Positions 8,261 to 15,080 of a stretch of DNA of 20,232 nucleotides are shown here, piece after piece. The position numbers and the translations under genes were made by a program. Every line of letters starts with the position of its first letter. Position 1 is the stretch's first letter. The stretch comes from CBFCZU01 sp965602635 (GTDB lineage Bacteria; Planctomycetota; Phycisphaerae; SM23-33): NCBI GenBank assembly GCA_965602635.1, contig CBFCZU010000050.1, positions 1-20,232 of the forward strand, read 5' to 3'. Under the pieces are notes generated by a model. The model ran no database searches. It was given only the letters and a program-made list of their open reading frames with translations, and was not told where the DNA came from.

Positions 8261-8288
8261 TTACCGACCGGGGAAGAATGCGTATAAT
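8261..8288 (+). promoter_or_regulatory. Candidate promoter of the secreted-protein/trxB unit
   Basis: A perfect -10 TATAAT is at 8283-8288. A weak -35 TTACCG (3/6) is at 8261-8266, 16 bp upstream. Transcription would start near 8295, only about 15 nt before the ATG at 8310, so the ribosome site AAGGA (8297-8301) is still included. The exact -10 in GC-rich surroundings is the main support. Confidence 0.45.
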
Positions 8289-8309
8289 GACGCTCGAAGG
8301 ATCGAACAG

Positions 8310-9647
8310 ATGAAACGGATTCTTGCAGCGGCGTTAGCGGCTATTTTCCTGACCGGCATGGGCGACCTCGGTGCCGGCCCGGCCTCGGCGCCCGCCTCGG
8401 CGCCGGCCGTCAGGCTGGGCGTCAGATACACCGATGCCTTCCGCGGCTTCTCGCTGTGTCCCCCCGCCATCGCGCAGCGCGTCCGAGAGACATCGACGCG
8501 CAGACTCGTCGGCTGGGTGCAGAGGGACGAGAAGACCCACGCCATACGGTGGTCGATGGAGGTTCTGCAAACCCGCCACAAGCCCATCAAGCTGAGCATC
8601 AGCGAGTATGCCGAGGCCGTAGCCAAGGAACTGGCAAAGGGGCAATTCAAGGTCAAGTCCACGCAGGTCGGGACGGTCGCCGGCAAGCCGGCCATGCACT
8701 TCCGCGGCATCTGGAGCGGGGCGCTGACGCTGTGGCGTCGGCAGACCTGGATCCGCACCGCCCCCGGCGAGCACCTGGTGCTGAACATCGCCGGGGCCAC
8801 GTCCGCCCAGGCGGAGATGGACGGCATCCTGACGGCTATGGCGGGCAGCGTGAAACTGTTCGACCCGACGCCGTCACTGGTGGAGCGCGGCGCCAGCCTC
8901 AAGCGCGGCTCGACCGCGCTGGGCAAGCTCAGCGAGAAGCTCCTGCGTGAGAAGCTCGAGGCGACGGCGAGTTATTTCACGATCCAGCGGGCGGGCAAGG
9001 CAGTGGGCTTCCTCCGCATCAGCGAGAGCATGGCCCAGCGCGAGAGGACCCGGGGTGCGTGGATCGTCCGCTGCGGCACGATGGAAGTAGCAGGCGGGGC
9101 GAAGCAGCTCACCCGCGAGGAGCTGTTCGCCACGCCCGACCGCAGCGTGGAGCGCTGCAAACGAATCCTCATCCAAGGCGAGAGCAAGATAACCCAGGAG
9201 ACCCTCAGGGACCGCAACGCGCTTCTGGCCCAGGTTTCGGAGCAGGGGCGCCCCGCGCAGGTCCGGCGGCGGACCGTGCCCGAGACGCTCATGCCCGCCT
9301 ACCTGCCTCGCGCCTTGGACCTGGTGGCGCTCCGGCTGATCGACCTGTCCAAGCCGCATGCGGTTGCCTTCGCGGTGTACAACCCGGTGGCCCACGACTT
9401 CGACATGCGCACGATTCGCATCGTCGGGCCGGAGAAGATAACGCTTGGCGGGCGGCAGCTTTCGGCCATCCGGCTGACCGATCAGATGGCCGCCGACGCG
9501 CCGGTCGCCAGCGTGTGGGTGGACTCGAAGGGCCTGCTGCTGCGGATGCGGACGGCCGACGGCATGACGCTGGAGCGGGTCGAGAAGGAGACCGTCATCA
9601 GACAGTACGCCCCGGAGCTTCTGACGCTGGACAGGATCAAGCCATGA
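8310..9647 (+). CDS. Predicted secreted protein of unknown function
   Basis: This 445-residue protein has a clear signal peptide: MKR, then a hydrophobic core AAALAAIFL, with small residues after it, so cleavage is probably within residues 18-30. A short Ala-Ser-Pro linker (about 24-34) follows. The mature part looks like two domains. Residues about 38-190 show alternating strand patterns with FRGFSLCPP and later GKPAMHFRGIWSG, which recall the PsbP/DUF1795-like group of small alpha-beta proteins. Residues about 195-445 end with VWVDSKGLLLRMRTADG, typical of DUF3108-like beta-rich periplasmic proteins. Both similarities are my impression, not a search result. The start is ATG 8310, supported by AAGGA 8 nt upstream. 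trxB follows after 37 bp and is probably cotranscribed. The protein likely acts in the periplasm. I do not recognise a function. Confidence 0.8.
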   Translation: MKRILAAALAAIFLTGMGDLGAGPASAPASAPAVRLGVRYTDAFRGFSLCPPAIAQRVRETSTRRLVGWVQRDEKTHAIRWSMEVLQTRHKPIKLSISEYAEAVAKELAKGQFKVKSTQVGTVAGKPAMHFRGIWSGALTLWRRQTWIRTAPGEHLVLNIAGATSAQAEMDGILTAMAGSVKLFDPTPSLVERGASLKRGSTALGKLSEKLLREKLEATASYFTIQRAGKAVGFLRISESMAQRERTRGAWIVRCGTMEVAGGAKQLTREELFATPDRSVERCKRILIQGESKITQETLRDRNALLAQVSEQGRPAQVRRRTVPETLMPAYLPRALDLVALRLIDLSKPHAVAFAVYNPVAHDFDMRTIRIVGPEKITLGGRQLSAIRLTDQMAADAPVASVWVDSKGLLLRMRTADGMTLERVEKETVIRQYAPELLTLDRIKP

Positions 9648-9684
9648 CCCCGCGGCGGCTCGGGGGGCACTGAAGGATCTAGCA

Positions 9685-10698
9685 ATGCCAGAGCAGGAAA
9701 TTCACGACACGATCATCGTGGGTGCGGGCCCGGCCGGTTTCGCCGCTGCCCTGTACGCCACCCGGGACCGCTACAAGACGCTGATCCTGGAGAAGGCCGG
9801 CCTGGCGGGCGGGCAGATCCTCCTCACCGAGCGGGTGGAGAACTACCCCGGCTACGAGCTGGTCTCCGGGCCGGACCTCATCGCCCAGATGCAGAAGCAG
9901 ACGGAGAACTTCGGCGGGCAGGTCACCACGGCATCCGAGGCGACGGGCCTGAGCCGCCGCGACGACGGGACGCTGGCGATCGAGGTCAACGGCGGCGAGA
10001 AGACCTACCTCGGCCGGTCGGTGATCCTCGCGCCCGGCAGCGACTACCGCCAGCTCGGCGCGCCGGGCGAGGCCGAGATGCGCCAGGCCACCAAGGTCTC
10101 ATACTGCGCCACCTGCGACGGGCCCTTCTACCGCGACAAGCACGTCCTCGCCGTCGGCGGGGGCAACACCGCCGTCGAGGACACCATCTACCTCGCCGAG
10201 CGGTTCGCCCGCAAGATCACCATGATCCACCGGCGGGAGGAGTTCCGGGCCCAGAAGGTGCTGGTGGAGGAGCTTTACGCCAAGGCCGGCGAGCACAACA
10301 TCGATGTCAAGCTCCCCTACGTCCTTGAGGCCATCGTGCCCAACCAGGACGCCACGGAGATCGACCACGTCGTCATCAAGAACGTCAAGACGGGCCGGGA
10401 CGAGCGGCTCGATGTGGACGGCGTGTTCATTTTCGTGGGGATGGTTCCGAACACGAAATGGCTCGCGGGCGCGCTGGAGCTGACCGAGGCGGGGGACATC
10501 AAGTGCGACTGCGCGACGCTGCGGACGTCCATGCCCGGCGTGTTCGTGGCGGGCGACTGCCGGACGGGGGCGGCGATGCAGCTTGCCACGGCCTGCGCCG
10601 ACGGGGTGGTCGCCGCCATGATGCTCAAGCAGTACTTCCGCGATCCGAGCGCCTGGGAGAGGGCCTCGGGCGAGGAGCTGGGCGGCGTGGGGTGGTAG
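9685..10698 (+). CDS. trxB: Thioredoxin reductase (NADPH)
   Basis: This 337-residue low-molecular-weight flavoprotein transfers electrons from NADPH through FAD and a redox-active disulfide to thioredoxin in the cytoplasm. Visible motifs are the FAD-binding GAGPAG (13-18), ERVENYPGY (49-57), the active-site CATC (Cys141 and Cys144), the NADPH-domain GGGNTAVED (158-166) and HRREEFRA (182-189), and the second FAD motif GVFVAGD (285-291). The intact HRR motif supports NADPH rather than ferredoxin as donor. One oddity: after AGD, family members usually have an Arg-Gln pair contacting the flavin, and here the matching stretch reads GAAMQLATACADG (295-307), with Met in place of Arg. GAAGGA at 9672-9677 is 7 nt from the ATG. 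The gene ends 12 bp from the convergent zinc-ribbon gene. Confidence 0.93.
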   Translation: MPEQEIHDTIIVGAGPAGFAAALYATRDRYKTLILEKAGLAGGQILLTERVENYPGYELVSGPDLIAQMQKQTENFGGQVTTASEATGLSRRDDGTLAIEVNGGEKTYLGRSVILAPGSDYRQLGAPGEAEMRQATKVSYCATCDGPFYRDKHVLAVGGGNTAVEDTIYLAERFARKITMIHRREEFRAQKVLVEELYAKAGEHNIDVKLPYVLEAIVPNQDATEIDHVVIKNVKTGRDERLDVDGVFIFVGMVPNTKWLAGALELTEAGDIKCDCATLRTSMPGVFVAGDCRTGAAMQLATACADGVVAAMMLKQYFRDPSAWERASGEELGGVGW

Positions 10699-10720
10699 GC
10701 CGCGGCAGGTTCAGGCGGCC
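10698..10720. terminator. Inverted repeat between trxB and zinc-ribbon gene
   Basis: GGCCGC (10698-10703) and GCGGCC (10715-10720) are exact inverted repeats with an 11-nt loop. They span the region between, and including parts of, the two convergent stop codons. There is no T tract, so termination in either direction is only a possibility. Confidence 0.3.
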
Positions 10721-10881
10721 CGGCTGCGCCTCTTGGGACGGGTATTTCGCTGGGGGCCGGACGGCGCCCGCATCATCTTCCCGCAGCAGCTACACCGCAC
10801 CTGCTGCCCGCCGTAGCTTGGCGGGACGGTCAGAACCGTACGGCAGGCTCGGTTCGCGCATTTGAATCGAAGGTCGGGCAT
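10711..10881 (-). CDS. Small zinc-ribbon protein (56 aa)
   Basis: This 56-residue reading frame is shorter than usual gene-calling limits. Translation begins MPDLRFKCANRACRTVL and continues through PPSYGGQQVRCSCCGKMM to a basic tail rich in Arg and Lys. Cysteines at 8, 13, 30 and 33 (with an extra one at 32) can form a zinc ribbon. The second half has the CxxCG knuckle, while the first pair has CX4C spacing. The pattern of a cysteine pair, a hydrophobic VP segment, GG-x-V-x-C-x-x-CG and a final hydrophobic/Pro end matches the small ribbons that are frequent in Planctomycetes, where they stand alone or at the start of larger proteins. The ribosome site GGAGGA lies 5 nt before ATG 10881, which is very strong support. 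The basic tail suggests nucleic-acid binding, an inference only. It is divergent from the HAD phosphatase gene. Confidence 0.8.
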   Translation of the reverse strand: MPDLRFKCANRACRTVLTVPPSYGGQQVRCSCCGKMMRAPSGPQRNTRPKRRSRAA

Positions 10882-10923
10882 CGGTTTCCTCCAGCACCAT
10901 CTTCGGCCGGGGGGCCGCGCGGC

Positions 10924-10951
10924 TTGACTGCCCGGCGGGCGGATTGAAAAT
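10924..10951 (+). promoter_or_regulatory. Candidate promoter of the HAD phosphatase gene
   Basis: TTGACT (10924-10929, 5/6 match) is followed after 16 bp by GAAAAT (10946-10951, 4/6 match). Transcription would start near 10958, giving a leader of about 44 nt before ATG 11002. The form resembles the TTGACA/GACAAT promoters at 4583-4649. Confidence 0.4.
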
Positions 10952-11001
10952 TACCCGCCGCCGCCGTACCGTCTGTGCGGTCTGGGGCAGATGGAGCGAC
11001 G

Positions 11002-11883
11002 ATGGCTGAGTGCAAGATGCTGGCGGTGGACGTGGACGGGACGCTGCTCGAGCAGGGCCGCGTTGACCCGGCGGACGCCGCCGCGCTGCGAGCTGCGGCC
11101 GAGGGGGGCATCCTCCCCTGCCTCTGCACCGGGCGGTCGTGGGACCAGGTCCGCCCCATCTGGCAGGAGCTGGCCCTTCCCCGGCCGCAGGCACCGGTCA
11201 TCTGCGTCGGCGGCGCCCTGGTCACCGAGCCGTCAACCGGGCGGACGCTCTACAGCCGCCCCTTCGACCGCCCCACCGCCGACGACCTGGCCCGGGCGGT
11301 GGTCGGCATGGGCTACCCGGCAATGGCACTGGTGGACGCCTGGCGGGAGGGCTTCGACTACTTCCTCATGGGCCCGTGCGAGCAGGTGGGGCTCTACCAG
11401 GAATTCCTCGCCGCCCGAGAGCTTCGCGTCCGGCGGGTGGAGCGCCTCAGCCGCCCGGGCGACCCGCCAACGCTGCGGATAAGCCTCCTGGCCGACGGCG
11501 GGGACGTCGAGGGGCTCGTCGCTGCCCTGCGGCAGCAGTTCGGCGGGAGGGTCGAGGCCCAGGGCATTTACCTGCGCCACGCCGACCTGCACATCGTGGA
11601 GGCCTTCCGCGCGGGGACCAACAAGTTCACGGCGATGGTTTACGTCGGACAGGGCGACCGCATTTCCCCGGCCGCGATGGCGGCCATCGGCGACGACCAC
11701 AACGACCTGGCCATGCTGACCGGGGCGGGCGTCTCGGCGACCACCGCCGACGCCCCGCCCGAGCTGCTCCGGGCCGCCGACATGGTCCTCGCCCCGCGAG
11801 GGCAGAGGCCTGTGACGCAGTTCGTCGCCGCCCTGCTGGCCCGGCGCCAGGGGCCCGGAGCTACAGCCCCACCTTCCAGATGA
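11002..11883 (+). CDS. Cof-type HAD-superfamily phosphatase (subfamily IIB)
   Basis: This 293-residue cytoplasmic hydrolase should dephosphorylate a small phosphorylated metabolite such as a sugar phosphate or flavin nucleotide. The substrate cannot be told from sequence. The four HAD motifs are visible: DVDGT with nucleophile Asp10 and acid/base Asp12, Thr43 in CTGRSW, Lys208 in GTNKFTAM, and GDDHND (230-235) for Mg2+. The C2B cap lies between about 85 and 200. The usual NG in the VI-NGA segment is GG here (70-71). I chose ATG 11002 because TGGAG sits about 5 nt upstream and family members start right at the DxDGT strand. An in-frame GTG at 10975 is possible but lacks a ribosome site. Its last 23 bp overlap the convergent sppA gene. 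Confidence 0.88.
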   Translation: MAECKMLAVDVDGTLLEQGRVDPADAAALRAAAEGGILPCLCTGRSWDQVRPIWQELALPRPQAPVICVGGALVTEPSTGRTLYSRPFDRPTADDLARAVVGMGYPAMALVDAWREGFDYFLMGPCEQVGLYQEFLAARELRVRRVERLSRPGDPPTLRISLLADGGDVEGLVAALRQQFGGRVEAQGIYLRHADLHIVEAFRAGTNKFTAMVYVGQGDRISPAAMAAIGDDHNDLAMLTGAGVSATTADAPPELLRAADMVLAPRGQRPVTQFVAALLARRQGPGATAPPSR

Positions 11884-12985
11884 GCATCAGCCTGGGCGTC
11901 TGGATCTCCTCGAGCAACTCAAGGTTCACAACCGGGGACTGCTTCATCAGCCCCAGCTCCTGGCGGAAGCTCTTTCGCATCTTGTAGAGGACGACCTTGG
12001 GCTCGGCCAGGCTGGCAAGCTTGGCCGCGGCGGTGATGGCGTCGGCCTCGTAGCCGATACCGTCCACCAGCCCGATCTCCAGGGCTCTGTCTGCCAGATA
12101 TACCCTGCCGTTATACGGCTCGGTCTCCTTGACGCTGAACTTCTCGCCCCCGGCGCCGACGTACGGGTTCACGGACGTCGTGGCCTTGATCCTGCTGCCG
12201 CGCTCGTTGCGGACGATCGTCTCGAAGCGATCGTGGATGGCGTCGATGAGCTTCTGCAGCTCGGCGAGCTGATAGCCGGCCGGCTCCTCGAGCATGCTCG
12301 GCGCCGCCTTCCAGGCCTGGGCCTTGGTCGATCTGATCAGCACGATCTTCAGGCCGATCTTCTCCAGTGTCCCCTTGAGCCCGGGCAGGACGGCGACGGC
12401 GCCGATGCTGCCTGTGACGGTGGTCGGCTCGGCGTAGATTTCGTCGGCCGGCGCGGAGACGTAGTAGGCCCCGCTGGCGGCGACTCCGCCCATGGAAACG
12501 ACGAGCGTCTTGCCGTTCTTCTCCTTCAGGTCCTTGAGCATCCGGTAGATCCGGTCGGAGGCCGAGGCGCTACCTCCCGGCGAGTCAACGCGGAGCACGA
12601 CCGCCTTGACGTTCTCGTCCGCTCCGGCGGTGCGGCAGAAGACCTCGATCTCTCTGACCTGCCTGTTGCCGATCGCCCCGGCAAGCTGGACCACGGCCAC
12701 GACCTGGTCACTCTTGCCCTTCCGGATGACCGTCGTGTCCATCCTGCCCTTGCCCAGCAGGGCCACTCCCAGGATCAGCAACCATATGTTCAGGAGGATG
12801 GATCCCAGGAACATCAGCCCCACGAAGCTCAGCAGCATCCGCTTGAAGAAAGAGCGTCGCGGGGGCGGCGCGGCCCAGGGCACCTGCACCACGGGGACGG
12901 GTGAAGGCGCCGGCGGAGGCGCGGCCGGGGGCCGATCGCCAGCCGCGGGACCATTTCCGATCGGAGGCATCGAAGATTGAGACAT
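11861..12985 (-). CDS. sppA: Signal peptide peptidase SppA (S49 family)
   Basis: This 374-residue membrane-anchored serine protease is of the short (single-domain) SppA class that forms rings and degrades leftover signal peptides and membrane fragments. The N-terminus (1-45) is cytoplasmic and very Pro/Ala-rich. One membrane helix spans about 50-77, and the S49 domain follows. The hallmark VDSPGGSASASD is at 133-144. The nucleophile is expected at Ser171 in GGVAASGAYYVS. TGSIGAV is at 191-197, and the Lys of the Ser/Lys dyad is probably Lys221 or Lys226, by spacing to Bacillus subtilis SppA (Ser147/Lys199). The start is ATG 12985, preceded by GGGAGAG at a good distance. It converges on the HAD gene with a 23-bp overlap of coding ends. 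Confidence 0.92.
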   Translation of the reverse strand: MSQSSMPPIGNGPAAGDRPPAAPPPAPSPVPVVQVPWAAPPPRRSFFKRMLLSFVGLMFLGSILLNIWLLILGVALLGKGRMDTTVIRKGKSDQVVAVVQLAGAIGNRQVREIEVFCRTAGADENVKAVVLRVDSPGGSASASDRIYRMLKDLKEKNGKTLVVSMGGVAASGAYYVSAPADEIYAEPTTVTGSIGAVAVLPGLKGTLEKIGLKIVLIRSTKAQAWKAAPSMLEEPAGYQLAELQKLIDAIHDRFETIVRNERGSRIKATTSVNPYVGAGGEKFSVKETEPYNGRVYLADRALEIGLVDGIGYEADAITAAAKLASLAEPKVVLYKMRKSFRQELGLMKQSPVVNLELLEEIQTPRLMLIWKVGL

Positions 12986-13002
12986 TGTTTCTCTCCCGAT
13001 TT

Positions 13003-13023
13003 GGGCGGCGCCGGGGCGGCGCC
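13003..13023. repeat. Two copies of GGGCGGCGCC in the sppA leader
   Basis: GGGCGGCGCC occurs at 13003-13012 and 13014-13023, one base apart. Each copy contains the palindrome GGCGCC, so the pair can also fold as GGCGCC/GGCGCC. They lie in the predicted sppA 5' leader, between its promoter and ribosome site. Confidence 0.6.
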
Positions 13024-13024
13024 T

Positions 13025-13037
13025 GACTCAGTGAGTC
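13025..13037. promoter_or_regulatory. Palindrome over the sppA promoter start region
   Basis: GACTCA (13025-13030) and TGAGTC (13032-13037) are exact inverted repeats around one central G. The site overlaps the proposed sppA -10 box and start point, a typical place for a repressor. No regulator can be named. Confidence 0.35.
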
Positions 13038-13153
13038 TATTGCCCAGCCGGGCGGCTGTCACGCCTTTCCCGGCGGCGGCCGCGCAGTTCGCCAAGGAGC
13101 TGGAGGCGTACCGCAACCTGCCGATGTACGGGGGCAAGACCGCCGGGAAGTAA
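13031..13153 (+). pseudogene. Coding-like C-terminal fragment, possible gene remnant
   Basis: In one plus-strand frame ending at TAA 13151-13153, the last 26 codons read like a normal protein end (AAAAQFAKELEAYRNLPMY, then GGKTAGK). Almost every third position is G or C, and the amino-acid mix is typical of a helical C-terminus. No ribosome site precedes the only nearby starts (GTG 13031, TTG 13040). Upstream the frame runs back through the sppA promoter and start without coding character. I read it as the tail of a gene whose front has been lost, or as a chance open stretch. It could be a 40-residue gene, but support for that is poor. The family is not recognised. Confidence 0.3.
13034..13062 (-). 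promoter_or_regulatory. Candidate sppA promoter
   Basis: On the minus strand GTGACA (13062-13057, 5/6 match to TTGACA) is followed after 17 bp by TAGACT (13039-13034, 4/6 match to TATAAT). Transcription would begin near 13027, giving a leader of about 42 nt that contains the GGGCGGCGCC repeats and the GGGAGAG ribosome site. Confidence 0.4.
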
Positions 13154-13181
13154 CTGCTCTGCGGGTCGGCCGCGGGAGAGC

Positions 13182-14240
13182 CTATTCCCCACCCACCGCG
13201 GGGCCGTCATCGCCGTTGACGATGATCACCAGCTCATTGAGGTCGACCATCGCCAGCCCGTCCCTGCGACGCCGGCCGTCCTGCATGAACTGCCTGTAGT
13301 CGAGCGGCTCGGCGGTCGGCGCGGCCGGGGCCGAGGCGAGCCTCTTGGCCGGCCGGGAAGCGGCCGCAACTCCGAACACGGCCTTGGGCTCGAGACGGTC
13401 GGCCATCATCTTGGGCGCCCGCGACGGCGGCAGGTGTGCCGGGACAGGCTTGCCGGGCGCGGGCCGCGCGGGCGCATAGCCCTTGAGGTGGCGGCGGCGC
13501 ATGGCCAGCTCGGTGCGGGCGCCGGCGGACTCGAGCTGGCGGGACATAGGAATCACCGCGATGTCGTGACTGGCCCGAAGGCTGTTCAGCTCGCTGAAGA
13601 TCTGCCGCAGCCGCTTGGTGTCCATCACCACCGTGTAGCGTGTCTGGTTCAGGCCGGTCTGCGTGCGGTCGTAGAAGTTGGCCGTCTCAGGCCCGGCGGG
13701 GGCGACCTTCACCCTGGCCTTGGCCACGAGCCGGATGTCGTTGCGGACGAACATCTCCTCCAGCTCCTGCTCGGCCACGACCCTGTTGCCGGCGTTGAGC
13801 TGGACGACCGGCATGTCTTCGACGTCGGCGGCGGCGAGGGCCCCGGCGGCCGCGACGGCCGGTCGCTCAGGCGCGTCGGTCAAGGCCACTTGGCCCTGGT
13901 CGGCGCGCGGCGCCTTGGAAAGGTAATAGACCATCGTGACCCCGAGCCCGACGGCGACGAGCACCACGGCGGCGGCGGCGAGTCGCGCCAGTCGCGCCGT
14001 CCAGGGTGCGCGCCCGGCCGGCCGGGCCTGCGCAAGCACGCGCGACGCCAGTCCCGCCGGCGCCGACTCGCGGGGCAGCGAGGCCACAAGCTGCCTCACC
14101 GCCCGCAGGCGTTCGAGCTCACCGGCGAGCTGCGGGTCGGCCTGGAGTGCCCGGGCCACCGCGGCGGCGTCGGCCTCGGACAGCTCGCCGTCGAGGTAGG
14201 CTGACAACTGCTCGTGAGATTCATTATTTCTGGCAGACAT
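13182..14240 (-). CDS. Membrane anti-sigma factor (probable)
   Basis: This 352-residue protein lies 45 bp downstream of an ECF sigma gene, the usual place for its inhibitor. Residues 8-55 (HEQLSAYLDGELSEADAAAV and the helices after it) match the N-terminal anti-sigma domain of the zf-HC2/RseA type that sequesters sigma in the cytoplasm. There is no HxxxCxxC motif, so this is a zinc-less version. One membrane helix spans about 86-107. The outside part (108-352) is unusually long. It has an Ala-rich stretch (128-140), a folded-looking region (about 155-250) and a Pro/Ala/Lys-rich tail to about 320. It may sense an envelope signal and be cut by proteases. It starts at ATG 14240 with GGTGAG upstream. 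The role is inferred from context plus the N-terminal pattern. Confidence 0.75.
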   Translation of the reverse strand: MSARNNESHEQLSAYLDGELSEADAAAVARALQADPQLAGELERLRAVRQLVASLPRESAPAGLASRVLAQARPAGRAPWTARLARLAAAAVVLVAVGLGVTMVYYLSKAPRADQGQVALTDAPERPAVAAAGALAAADVEDMPVVQLNAGNRVVAEQELEEMFVRNDIRLVAKARVKVAPAGPETANFYDRTQTGLNQTRYTVVMDTKRLRQIFSELNSLRASHDIAVIPMSRQLESAGARTELAMRRRHLKGYAPARPAPGKPVPAHLPPSRAPKMMADRLEPKAVFGVAAASRPAKRLASAPAAPTAEPLDYRQFMQDGRRRRDGLAMVDLNELVIIVNGDDGPAVGGE

Positions 14241-14261
14241 GACAGCTCACCAGTGCCCTGC

Positions 14262-14279
14262 CGGGGCGTCTCCGCCCCG
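14262..14279 (-). other. GNRA-tetraloop hairpin between sigma and anti-sigma genes
   Basis: In the minus-strand RNA, CGGGGCG and CGCCCCG pair perfectly (7 bp) around a GAGA loop, a stable GNRA tetraloop. The hairpin lies in the 45-nt gap after the sigma stop codon and about 10-20 nt before the anti-sigma ribosome site. No U tract follows, so it is not a classical terminator. It could slow RNA decay, promote processing or limit read-through. Confidence 0.55.
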
Positions 14280-14285
14280 CGGGCC

Positions 14286-14933
14286 TCAAGTAATCAAGCC
14301 CTGAAGCCTCTCCTGCAACAGGAGCCTGGCCCGATACAGCCGGCTCTTGACCGTCCCGTGTGGGATCTTGAGGACTTCGGCTATTTCGTCGTAGTTCATT
14401 CCTTCGACGTCTCTCATCACAACCACGGCGCGAAACTCATCGTCCAGTCCGGCCAGTTCCTCCAGCACGCGCTCGTGAACGTCTTCCTGCGCGACCGCCT
14501 CGGCCGGGTCGTTCTCGCGCCCGTCGGGCAGCATGTCCCGCGGGCGGGGCGACTGGTCATCGCGCCCGACGGGCCCGTCCAGCGAGTGGAACTTCACCCG
14601 CCCGCCACGCCGCCGTCGGCTGATTGTCAGGTTCGCCGCGATCCGGAACAGCCAGGTGTAAAACCGGCTGTCCTCGCGGAACCGGCTGAGGTTCTCCAAC
14701 GCTTTGACGAACGCCTCCTGGCAAAGTTCCTCGGCGTCGTCACGATTTCCGCACATTCGCAGAATCGCGTTGAAGACCCGGTCCTGGTACCGCTGCACCA
14801 GGATTCCGAACGCATCCATCTGGCCTTTGCGGCACGCCGCCAGCAGGGCCGCGTCCTCGAAAGCGTCCGAGGCAACCGGCCCTACCGTCTCGACGTTCGT
14901 ATCGGCCACGATGTTAGACGCCCATTCCGTCAC
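14286..14933 (-). CDS. ECF RNA polymerase sigma factor (RpoE/SigW-like)
   Basis: This 215-residue sigma-70 family factor has only regions 2 and 4. Region 2 spans about 37-108: AFGILVQRYQDRVFN, DAEELCQEAFVKAL (67-80), and FYTWLFRIAANLTISRRRR (91-109), which contacts the -10 element. Region 4 spans about 155-208, with LDDEFRAVVVMRDVEGMNYDEIA and the helix-turn-helix IPHGTVKSRLYRAR (190-203) for the -35. A charged linker (about 110-150) separates them. Residues 1-30 are a short non-conserved extension. It starts at GTG 14933, with only a weak site (GGGAAC) before it, and no ATG lies between there and the conserved region. It is cotranscribed with the anti-sigma gene and should direct a regulon responding to envelope or stress signals. 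Confidence 0.92.
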   Translation of the reverse strand: MTEWASNIVADTNVETVGPVASDAFEDAALLAACRKGQMDAFGILVQRYQDRVFNAILRMCGNRDDAEELCQEAFVKALENLSRFREDSRFYTWLFRIAANLTISRRRRGGRVKFHSLDGPVGRDDQSPRPRDMLPDGRENDPAEAVAQEDVHERVLEELAGLDDEFRAVVVMRDVEGMNYDEIAEVLKIPHGTVKSRLYRARLLLQERLQGLIT

Positions 14934-15080
14934 AGGGTTCCCGAGAAAAAGCTGCGGTTTCGGGCGGGGTCTCCCGGGCGAGCAGGGCCTCCCGGCCCGA
15001 TCGCCCGGCCATCATAACCGGCGTCCCGACAGCCGACAACGATAGCCAAGTCCGCCACACTGGCCCCTTCCCATTGTATG

